A stretch of 64,000 bases of DNA from Pycnopodia helianthoides (Eukaryota > Echinodermata > Asteroidea > Forcipulatida > Asteriidae), in contig CM063255.1 in assembly GCA_032158295.1 (NCBI GenBank), forward strand, positions 1,597,501 through 1,661,500, read 5' to 3'. Each line of letters opens with the position of its first letter. The stretch's first letter is position 1. Shown here one piece after another: positions 46,152 through 58,100 of this stretch. The notes below the pieces were generated by a model. It had not been told where the DNA came from, did no database searches, and saw only the letters and a program-made list of their open reading frames with translations. The translations under genes were made by a program, and so were the position numbers.

Positions 46152-49100
46152 CTACACCAATACAAAGAAAACTTGAGGGTGGCCTGTGTTAAGTTTATCA
46201 CAAGAGTTGGAAGGGTGTATTATTTTCTGAGTGATTATTAATAATGAATAATAATTTTTATATGACACCCAAGAAGATCCTTGTCAGTTGATTGGAGGTC
46301 ACGCGGTGTTAATTATTCAAACCATTTCATGCCCACGTCGTTAAGCGTGCATTTTGGTTCCATCCTTTTTGCACTATTGCACGCTAGACCACCACGCAAG
46401 TGCAAGCGTAGGCCGGTTGGGCGCAGGGTTGAAAACTTGACGAGCGATCATTAAAGCACACTTAATAGCTATAGCCGAGGCATCAGTGTCTATTCGCTGA
46501 AGACGCCCTCGCCCTACAGCGTTGTTGGGTGTCATCGCTGGACAGACTACACACCAGCCTTTTACAGCTAGCTGTACAAAACGGCCTGGTAGTGGATGCC
46601 AGGGCCCAATTTCATAGAGCTGCTTAAGCGCAAAAAGTAGCTAAGCGCGACAAAAATTATGCTTACCAGAATAAGGTTACCAGCCAAACTACCATGTCAC
46701 ATGTACAATTTGTAACTGGTATCCTGCTCATTTCTGCTGAGCAGACATTTGTTAAGCAATATTTTCTGCTTTAAAAGCAGCTCTATGAAATTGGGCCCAA
46801 AATACAATCTTGTACATTTTGGTGATTGGTTTTTCCTCCAAATGGGAAAGATCTACATGGGTGTTATATAAAACAAATAATAAATGTTTTTATATTCGTG
46901 CAATGGCGGGAATATTCTCATTCGTTGAAGATGGAATGTGCTTGGCCTCCTTGAATGAAACATTCATAATTACCCTGGACAGTTTATCCATTCTGATTGG
47001 ACGAGAGGACATCACGTGGCCGTGTTTAAACGGATGATATACATGTACACACGATAGACTGGCAACTTTTTGTCAAAGAGGGCGCTATCAGGTTTTGCGC
47101 GGAGCGTGCACATTTTGTAGGTCACATGGTTTATTTTCGCGTTTTTTCAAGTTTGGAAACTTGCTTGCAATTGCTTGAAACTTGCGCGACGCGGTTTTTC
47201 TACATGCATAGAAATTCAACACCGAGTCGAGGTGAGCTGAGGCTTAACTGTCAGACTTGTTCTCAACTTTTACAGAGTTTTAAAATATTTTTAGGGGAAA
47301 GATATTTATGAGTTGGAATAAAAGTGTGTTGAATCGGTTCTAAATTAGTGGTTTAAACCCGTCAAGGCCTGGTTCTTTATAATTTTACCTCGACTTCGTC
47401 TTAGTAATATTATCAAGAACCAGGCCTCAGCGGGTTTAAACCACTAGTTTAAAACCTCTTCACCACACATTGATTCCCTTAGTCCATCTTTCAACTCATG
47501 AAAATATTCTCACCATTGCACTCATAAACATGAATTATTTGTACAATATTGCCCTACTTGCACTGATTTCTCCTGTTGCCATTCTTTTGCCATGGGGTTG
47601 AAGCTGAAATCAGCCTGTGTGCATCTTGCCACATTGTCCTATAACTGCTCATCCCAGTGTTGTAGTCAAGTAGTTATCAGTCAAATATCAAGCACTGCCG
47701 AGTGCTAGGGCGGTCAAGTAGTACTTTGGCAATGGAAAACCAGTACAAGTGTCCGAGTGCCAAGTATTCTGATATCCAAGTACATCATAGACAATTTCAA
47801 GAGCTTTATTTCTCCATTCCTTGCATTAATGCATAAGAAGGTGGAAAGAAAAGTGGTATTTCAACCACAAGTATATAAAATTGGAGTCCAAGTATTTTAC
47901 ATTCAAGTATCTATCACATGACTTTGAGTACAGAGAGTTATTTTTCAGTTGAGTATGGAGTATGGACTTAGAGTACATAGCATTCTACAAGTACAAATAT
48001 GAGTATCATATGAGTACTCAAACTCAAACTTATTTGATTAGTACTTGAGTACGAGTACTGAGTACCGATTATGAGTGCTATAAGTACTGGGCCCAATTTC
48101 ATAGAGCTGCTTAAAGGCCCTGTACACTATTGGTAAGATCGAAAAACACAAATGTTCACAGACTCACACAAAACTTACGTGATTTAAAGTAAGTAATGGT
48201 AGAAAGGGTTTCTTAAAATATTTCTGCCTAAAATGCTATCGTTTCTGAGAAATGAATAAAAAAATAGTTTTTATCGCGCGCATAATAAACTCGATGTTTG
48301 AAAACAGAAAACACATAAGGTCTCTTTTCACTATTTTCTCGTGACCTCGATGACCAATTGAGCTCAAATTTTCACAGGTTTGTTATTTCATGTATATGGT
48401 TAATCACACAAAACATGAACTTTGTTTGCGACTGTTTTGTCAGCTCTACCAATCCTGTATAATACCTTTAAGCACAGAAGGTAGCTTAGCACAACAAAAT
48501 GATGCTTACCAAAAGAAGGTTACCAGCCAAACTACCATGTCACCTGTACAATTTGTGACTGGTGTTTTGCTCATTGCTGCTAAGCAGAAAATTGTTAAGC
48601 AATATTTTCTGCTTAAGCAGCTCTATGAAATTGGGCCCTAGTACATCACTGATATTTCCTTTTGCCATTCCTTTGCAATTCCTTTGCCACAGGGTAAAGA
48701 TGGAATCGGCCTGTTTTGCCTCATTGCTCAACACAACTGATTATTTTGTTTTGCTGTTTGTTTACCACAGGGAAATGCTGGTATCTGCTTGTCTTGCCTC
48801 AATGTCCTTGCTCTATGGTTCTACATAACTGATTATTTTGTTTTGCCATTTTTTTTGCCACAGGGAAACGCTGGAATCGGCCTGTCTTGCCTCATTGTAG
48901 TACTTACTGTAGCAGTAGCTCTGATTGCTGCACTAGCAGCCATCGGTGTCTGTGAGAGATGTCATATAGAAAGTGGAGGAGTTTACTTCTTAGTCTCAAA
49001 GGTTCTGGGGGCACGGATTGGTGGAGCTCTGGGATCTTATACGTCTTTGGTCAGGTATGTTCAAATAGAATTGCAGACTCAATGGGTGGCATGTGTGGCT

Positions 49101-52100
49101 AGTGCGTAAAGTGCTTGCCTGCTAGGGTCATGTGAGTAGAGGTTGTGCGTTGGTTCTCTCCTATGCTACGAGGGTTTTAATCCGGGCCCTCCGGTTTTCC
49201 TCCCTCCTGAAAAATTAAACACTTTTGATCTCAGGCTGTGCTCCGTGGTCATATATGGTCAATGGCGTGTCGTGGCCGAGCAATAAAACCACCGGACTCA
49301 GCTCTTGTGTTTCTGTTCAACAGAGTGTGGTTCGAGTCCGGTCGTGACACTTGTGTCCTTAAGCTATTACATTACGCTGCGTCTTCGATGGACTAAGCCG
49401 TTCGTGTGTCTGTGGTAATGAGTAATAAGAAAGTGCATTATCTAGTAAAGGGTTCTGGGCCGGTTTGATTGGTCATATCGCCTTAAGCCAGGTGTAAATA
49501 GAAGGAATAGGTTAATACTGTGCAAAGTAAACTTACAATAACTTGCAGGATTAAATAATGAATGTTAGCCTTCGAGGTCACTGAGTCGGTTTTAACTGAG
49601 CGCTATATACATTAAAGAACCACTACATGTCATAATAATGTGGCTGGCTGCCAAGGCGCCCTCGCATGCTGCATCTTGACCACGTTATACATGTACCTGC
49701 GTCTTCCGCAATTCAGCTTCTTAGCTGCGAGTAATAATAATAATAAAGACATTTGTAAAGCGCCTAATGCAAAAGCTCTAGTCTAAGCGCATAAAGAGAA
49801 CAATAAAATTACAATAAGTGAAAGAAACATTACAAGTAAGCAGATTACAAATAAGCACTTTTAAACAATGAGTTTTTAACAGAGACTTAAAACAATGCAA
49901 AGGATGATAAGCCTCCAAATTATTAGCATTATATTCACTTTCGGTTATTCAGGTACTGTGCACACATGACATGTATGAACACATACTGATAGTTGCGATA
50001 ATTGTAACCCTGAATCCTCCTGTGTCGTAGGCCATGGAGATACGTTGAACTGTGGGTTGACATTTTGCAATTTGTTGACCTTTTTTTTAACATTTAAAAT
50101 GTTGAGAAAGAAAAAGTTGGAAAATTTTTAAGATCCTTTGTTGCAAGAATTTTGTGCTTTCAGATGCCTGAAAAGGCTTAATGCCTGAAGTCTTTTTCAG
50201 ATTCAAATATTTTAGTGAGAAATCACCTCTTTCTCAAAAACTACATAACTTCAGAGTGAGTTGTTTCTCACAATGTGTTATACTATCAGCAGCTCTCAGG
50301 TAAGTTTTGCTGGTAATGTATTTCTTGAGTAATGACCAAGACTGGAAGAGCTACGATTATGGCTAGCATGTCCTTGTCTACTTACATGTCTAAAGTCCTG
50401 GTTTAAACATCATACAAAACAATCAGTGCATGTCGTTATCTCATTGTTGTGGCAAGGAGAATCGCTTTTTTTTTCTTATTTGCTAAGCATGAATCAGAAT
50501 CTTATTTGCTAAGCATGAATCAGAATGGAGGGTTTATACGTCAATATTTGTTTTGAGTTTCATTCATTTAAACCATTTGTCTTTTACAGAACATCGTTCA
50601 AATTCTATTTTAATTTACCAATGTCCTATTGTTTATGACATTTTTGGGGTAGAGAAGACAAATTGCCTCAATATATAGACCTTTCTATTGCAACATCGCA
50701 GCCCAAGTTTTTGCCAACCAAGGTTGGAAAACTATGGGAAGCCATAAATGCAAAACAAAAACAGGTTACCACAATTTGTAAAAATGTTACACAAATGTTC
50801 CAAAAATAGTGTTGAGTTAGTTGAAAACAAAGCAACCAATCATGGAATATTTTTTTTTATATTGATTGTTAGCAGAATTTTGACACAACATCTGTGAACA
50901 TGATTGAATGTTTTGCTAACCTTTGGCCATTCATGCTAACCAGCGTGATTTGTTTATCAATAGTAGAAAGGTCTATATTAAACAGGAATGGAGGTAGTCT
51001 CTTTTCAAGAAGCAAACTTGTGGTCCAGTGGTTAACCCTTACAGTGCCAGCCTCGTTTTGGTAACTCTGTATCCACAGGCCGGCCATTTATTTTTTATTT
51101 TTTTTTGAGTAGTAGAACAAAAGGGTACGTCGGCGGCCTGTGGATGGATACGCAGTTGGACGTTTCAGAACGTCGACGGCGGTCGAAGGGTTCCTTACAG
51201 TGCCGGTCGCCTTTTGGCAATTCTTTATCCGGAGGGCAATTTTATATTTTTGGGTCGAGTAGTAGAACGTATGGGAACGTCGGCAGCCTGTGGATGGAGA
51301 TTCAGTAGGACGTTTCAGAACGTCGGCGGCGCTCCAAGGGTTAAGACATTACTTAAGGCCTGAATGTACTGAGCTAAGTTTCATCTTTTTTCATTTTTTC
51401 CTGACAGACAGTGGCATGTGCTCTCTACTGCACTGGTTTCGGGGAATCCATAGCTGAGACCTTCCAGTGGGACAGCTCCTGGGCGGTCCGTGGTGTTGGT
51501 ATATCAACCATCCTCCTGTTGCTAGCCGTTAACATCGCTGGCGTGAAGTGGGTGGTCAAGATGCAGCTGATTCTACTGGCCGTGCTCGGTATCGCTACGT
51601 TGGACTTCCTGGTTGGGACATTTGCCCAGTCGCACCACGGTGAGAATTGTACCTTTGTTCGACAAAGCGATTATGTATACTGATTCGTGGTTTGCGAAAC
51701 AGGGGCCTGACTATTTAATCCTCACAGCCTCAATGTGGCTACAATGGTTTGAATGAGAAGCTAAAAAGATGGTTGCATGACGAAGGTTTGTGATTATTTA
51801 AGATTCAAAACCTGGGAATGATTTGAGACTCTGATAAGATTGGTTTGCCTGGCCTCATACTAAGCATGGTTGGTTTGGCTGTGCAGTACTGAATCCATCA
51901 AACTCAGGTAAACTGCGGGAAGGATTTTAGACTCTGATGAGATTGGTTTGCCTGGCCTCATGCTAAGCATTGTTGGTTTGGCTGTGCAGTACTGAATCCA
52001 TCAAACTTAGGTAAACACAGGGAAGAATTTTAGACTCTTATTAGATTGGTTTGCCTGGCCTCATGCTAAGCATAATTAATTTGGCTGTGCAGTACTGAAT

Positions 52101-55100
52101 CTATCAAACTCCGGTAAACCGAGGGAAGGACTTTAGACTCTGATGACATTGGTTTGCCTGGCCTCATGCTAAGCATGGTTGGTTTGGCTGTGCAGTACTG
52201 AATCCATCAAACTTAGGTAAACCCAGGGAAAGATTTTAGACTCTGATGAGATTGGTTTGCCTGGCCTCATGCTAAGCATGGTTGGTTTGGCTGTGCAGTA
52301 CTGAATCCATCAAACTCAGGTATACCCAGGGAAGGATTTGAGACTCTGATAAGATTGGTTTGCCTGGCCGCATGCTAAGCATGGTTGTTTTAGCTGTGCA
52401 GTACTGAATCCATCAAACACAGGTGAACCCAGGGAAGGATTTTAGACTCTGATAAGATTGGTTTGCCTGGCCTCATGCTAAACATGGTTGGTTTGCCTGT
52501 GCAGTTCTGAATCTATCAAACTCAGGTAAACTCATGAAAGATTGGTTTGCCTGGCTTCATGCTAAGCATTGTTGGTTTGGCTGTGCAGTACTGAATCCAT
52601 CAAACTTAGGTAAACACAGGGAAGAATTTTAGACTCTGATAAGATTGGTTTGCCTGGCCTCATTGCTAAGCATGGTTGGTTTGGCTGTGCAGTACTGAAT
52701 CCATCAAACTCAGGTATACCCAGGGAAGGATTTTAGACTCTGATAAGATTGGTTTGCCTGGCCTCATGCTAAGCATGGTTGGTTTGGCTGTGCGGTGCTG
52801 AATCCATCAAACTCAAGCAAACACAGGGAAGGATTTTAGACTCTGATAAGATTGGTTTGCCTGGCCTCATTGCTAAGCACGGTTGGTTTGGCTGTGCAGT
52901 ACTGAATCCATTCTGACAAACTCAAGGGGGAGCTTTTTTTAGGATTTAAGATTTAGTTTAAGTACCAATCAGTTAATTACGAGAAGTCCCCCCGATCCAC
53001 AAAGCTAAAGTAGTAGTCCAGGCCGATTTCCTACCTCCCGCCCAGGTAGTAGTTAATAAGCAGGACAGTTCTTTTCAGAACTGAGAAGTCTCCCGAATTC
53101 CGAAAATCTACTCCGCGGTAGTAGAATAAAAAGCAAGACAAGTTCTCTTAAGAACAAAATCTACACAGCAAAGTAGATATTTATACACATGGTGTTACCG
53201 CAAACCGAATATATATTAAGTACCAATCAGCTAGAACTTTCAATGTTATGTTTTTTTTCTTCATGATCCACAGAAAGTGGCGTTTTGGGTTTCAACAGCC
53301 TGGCCTTCACCAACAACACAGGTCCTTCCTACTTGGAGGGGCAAAACTTCTTCACTGTCTTTGGCGTCTTCTTCCCCACGGCCACAGGCGTCATGGCCGG
53401 TATCAATATGAGCGGAGATCTTAAAGATCCCAAGAAGAGCATCCCTCTGGGGACTCTGTCTGCTATGGGAGTGACCACTATTTTGTACTTATTGTTTGCC
53501 CTGTTGCTAGGGGCAACGTGCGCTCGTTCGGCGTTGCAGAACGACTACATGATCGCTGAGAGGGTGGGTATCCTGTTTTATTTGTCTTACAGAAAAAGGC
53601 AAATTATCATAAGTCATAAAATTAACAGAAAAGGTGTGCGGATTTTCCAACGTTATTACGCTTTTTAACAAAAAGGGCATTTATGAATGGGAATAAAAAG
53701 AGTAGTGACTCGGTCTTAACCGTTTAAAACCTTGCAGGGTCATGGCGATCTAATATCCTACTATACAGTCAACTCTTGTTATAAAAAAAACACTGTTATA
53801 AAGAGGTTCTGCTTATTAAGAGTACATTCTGAAGTCCCAAATCTCATTTCTGCTTTGTGTTTTGTTGTTTTGCTGTCCTTATAACAACGTTCCGGTGATT
53901 TGACCAGTCCCAGTGATCTTGTTATAATGAGAGTCGACCATTTAATTTATTCAATGTTCAGCTCTCCCTTAATAAGCTTTGATTGATTACATTTACCTGT
54001 GATTTTTCTGCTTACTTTCCTGACAGGTATCCTTGGTTGGTTTTCTATGGTTGATGGTTTGTATATCTCCAGTTTATCCTCCTGTTTAGGGGTCTGTACG
54101 GAGCCCCCCGGATCCTACAGTGTATAGCCAATGAAAACGTTATTCCCATCATCAAAGTTCTTGGACATGGGGTGATGAAAACTTTGAAACACTTCACCCT
54201 TTCCTTACCATTTGTGACTTCAGTCCACTGCACTCATACCCCTCTTCCTTACCATAGGTGACCTTAGTCAACTGCACTCATACCCCCTCTTCCTTACTAT
54301 AGGTGACTTTAGTCAACTGCACTCATACCCCCTCTTCCTTACTATAGGTGACTTAAGTCAACTGCACTCATACCCCCTCTTCCTTACCATAGGTGACTTT
54401 AGTCAACTGCACTCATACCCCCTCTTCCTTACCATAGGTGACTTTAGTCAACTGCACTCTTACCCCCTCTTCTTTACTTAGCAGCCAAAGCCATATTTGG
54501 TAATGAGAGGGTTAGTTGGCAACATTTTTTATAACTCAAGTGAGCTGAATTAGAAGAATAGACCTCATGCTTGAGTGATCAAACAAATTGGTCACCAGCG
54601 ATTGTTTAGGTCAAAACAATTTGGTAATTAGAAGGTTGATTGGCAACATTTTAACTCAAGTGAGCTGAATTAAGAAAATAGACCTCATGCTTGAGTGATC
54701 AAACAAAGTGGTCACCAGCGATTGTTTAGGTCAAAACAATTTGGTAATTAGAAGGTTAATTGGCAACATTTTAACTCAAGTGAGCTGAAATAAGAAAATA
54801 TACCTCACGCTTGAGTGATCAACAAAGTGGTCACCAGCGGTTGTTTATGTCAAAACAATTTGGTAATTAGAGGGTTAATTGGCAACATTTTAACTTAAGC
54901 TAACTGAAATAAGAAAATAGACCTCATGCTTGAGTGATCAAACAAAGTGGTCACCAGCGATTGTTTATGTCAAAACAATTTGGTAATTAGAGGGTTAATT
55001 GGCAACATTTTAGAGAGGAGTTTCTCAAGGGAAAGTAGAACTTTTCATTCAAATTTTACCTTGTTTTCCTTTAATAATTTGCTGCTTAAAATATTTTTTT

Positions 55101-58100
55101 GTATTACCTTTCAGGCCTTGAATTACACTGAGGCTGCAGAGGCCATGGCCTCTGTTGCCACTTCGAAATTTTCCCATAGACTTTAAGAGTTCCCAATGGA
55201 AGTGCCCTTTGCAAAATGGCCTTGCCTTCTCCAAGATGAAGTTCCAGGCCAGACTCTTTTTGCTTTTTTGCTACTTTATTACTGCGAATCCACTATCACC
55301 ATCTTATTAACAAGACTTTTTTGTGTTATTCTTGATTTTTGTTTGCAGAAAGGACCGAATAAGGAGCCCATATTTGCTTCTCTTGTGGTCTGTTTTGTGG
55401 CTATTTTATTCATCTTTATCGGTCATGTTAACGAGTTGGGTCCCATTGTTACCATGCCGTTTCTCGTCACCTATGCAGGTTAGTCTTTTCGGCTCGAGTT
55501 TTCAAAATGTCGTTCTGGTTTAGGGGGCCTTCAGAATAATCATCATTGTTTTCAACCACCCACAACAAGTTGTGATTTTTAAGTATTGACATACTATTTA
55601 ATACTCTATACACTAAGGCCCCCCAAAAATAAGGTTCTGTTTCCGATTACATGTTATTTAAAAATAGGGTCGGTAGGTCGGAAATATTTTTATTTTGTGT
55701 TTTTAAAAATTCTGATACGATTGACGATACATCCACGATCGTTCAAGTGTTGAGCAGATCAACGGATTTGCACAGCAAATTAGGCAAAAGTGCGCGCAAA
55801 CTGTAGTTTGCGCTCTGCAGATTTTGCAGTTAATCTGCCCGACCTTGCAAATTGTGCGCAATCTTAAGTTTGCGCTCATTAGATTGGCAGTTCAAGCGGC
55901 CGATCGGGCAAAAATGTGCACAATCTACAGATTGCGCAAATCCATGGAATGCGCTCACACAGCGCCGTGTAAAAACATTTGTTTTGGCCTAAAGAAAAAA
56001 ATTAAAGCCTGAGAAAATGATGATACCAAGGGCCCCATTCTGTAAAAGGAGAAGTCTATTAAAATTTTTGCTAGAGCTACCTCCCAATGCAAGTATCTAT
56101 AATTAAGGAACATAATAATTGGTATGGTGCCTAATCACCATAGAAGTGAAATAACCAAATATGGGATGAGAGAAAAATCAAATGGTCCTCATTGGGATTT
56201 GAACCCAATACCCCTGACACTCCGGGCAGATGTTCTACCAACTGAGCTATGAGGCACAGCTGAATACCCTCTCAGGTTTTCCCTAAGAACCACATTTTTT
56301 TCTCCGTGTTGCATGGATGCGCAACTGGGTAATTAAGATAAGATTCGTCTTTTTTCTGACAAACCTATTGATTAATTTGGGGTTGTTTTCTGTTTCTTTG
56401 TTCAACCCCAAGTTATTAAAAAAAAATTGCCTTGCGGTTTATTACTTGACATTTGAAATAAAAAAGTGGATCCCCTTAAGGTGATCCCGTTGCTGCTGCT
56501 TCCCAGGTTGTATCGTAAACTTGGGTGTGATCCCTGGCTACACGGCAGTTACAGGTGTATGGCTTCTGACTGGCACCCCCTAACAAAGATATTGACAAAA
56601 AAGGGAGACCTCCAACATAGGGTTAGATAGCTCAGTTGGTAGAGCGCCGGTATGTTAATCCGGAGGTCGTTGGTTCATATCCCACTCTAGTCAATTTTTT
56701 CTTTGTTCAAGTTATTAAAATATTTACCCAGTCAGTTTCCATTGTCGTTTATTGATTAACTTTTTTATTGTAACTTCCTGTAGGAATGGATTACGCTTAC
56801 TTCTCTCTCGCTATGAGTTACGATAAAGAAAAAGCCGCCGGCCACGGCAAGAAGAAAGAAAAAGACAGCCTCCTCGCACACGTCATCAACAAAAGCGACG
56901 ACAAAGGTTACGGCGCCCTCAAGGGTGACGCTGTGTCCAAGGACGACGACATGAAAGAATTTAAAGAAGATATTGAAAAAGCTGAGAAGTTGTTCCCTAG
57001 AAAGGATGGGCCAGCAGCGAGGGCAGCTGAACCGGGCGGAGACTATGATGGATGGTCTAAGAAAGGAGGCGGTGATGGTCCAGTTGATGTTAGCGACAAG
57101 GAAGGATTGTTGGAGAGGGATGACGGTCAGGAGAAACAGGGTGAGTCGTCAGTCAAGAAGCAAGATTCTCACCAGGAGTTTCTCAAGACTGTGGGGCAAC
57201 CCGATATTTGCAAGTTTGGCTGAAGATCACTGAATAAGCCATTTGCGAATTTGATTTGAATAACATCTGGTAAAAAGAGTTGCTTAGACACAAGTCACCG
57301 CTTAAACTTGAATTCCTCTGACTATAGAGACAGTTGCAATGTCAAATATAGCCTGCCCGATATGGGGTAGAGGGTCCCCCCCCCCAATGTTCCCATACTA
57401 TAACACACTATTTTCCTCTTGTATAGAACTCCCCCCCCCCTAAAATCCTCAAAAGAATTCTTGAGATTCCAAGCACACAATGAAGACACAATAGGAGGGG
57501 GGTACCCTCTGCCCCATATCGAGCACCAATTGATGTCAAATGGTTTGTGGCAAGCTTTCGCATAGCAACCTCCAGATGAGCAAACCCTGGTACCATTGTG
57601 CCATACACATTCATTCAGAATTGTTTATGGGTGTTGGCCGTCTCTTACATAACTATGCAACAGCTTGCCCCAACCGAACCATATGACAAAGCAAACTGTC
57701 TCTATAGTCTGAGGAATTCCAATGAAAGACATTATTCAAATCTAACTGGCAAATGGCTTATTGAAATGAGGTCCTCAGAATATTTTTACTTGATGTTTTT
57801 GTTTGGTTTTAAAAGACCTAAAGTGCAAACTGGGAGCTTTGTAAATAGTTTTATTTTATGATTTTTGATCTTAAAGGAACATTACAGAATTGGTAAGAAA
57901 GAAACTTGTACTTTTTGATCACAGATTTACATAAAACTTACACGGTCTAATGATGATGGTAGTAGAAAACATCCCTTGAAATATTTCTGTCTGAAATGCC
58001 ATATTTGATGAGAAATGAATAAACTAATTTCCCAATTGGAGTTTATCGCTCAGTGAGCGTTTTATTCATTTGTTGAATCTGTATGATTTCATGGAAATGT

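Noticed and set aside
49048..49055. Alternative donor TTG/GTCAGG for coding exon 3, which would avoid a frameshift
   Set aside because: It would join in phase but loses the conserved YVFGQ segment, and the donor is weak; the one-G explanation restores both the family sequence and a strong donor.
57598..57861. 87-codon plus-strand frame
   Set aside because: It lies in the right arm of the MITE at 57232-57768 and has no support.
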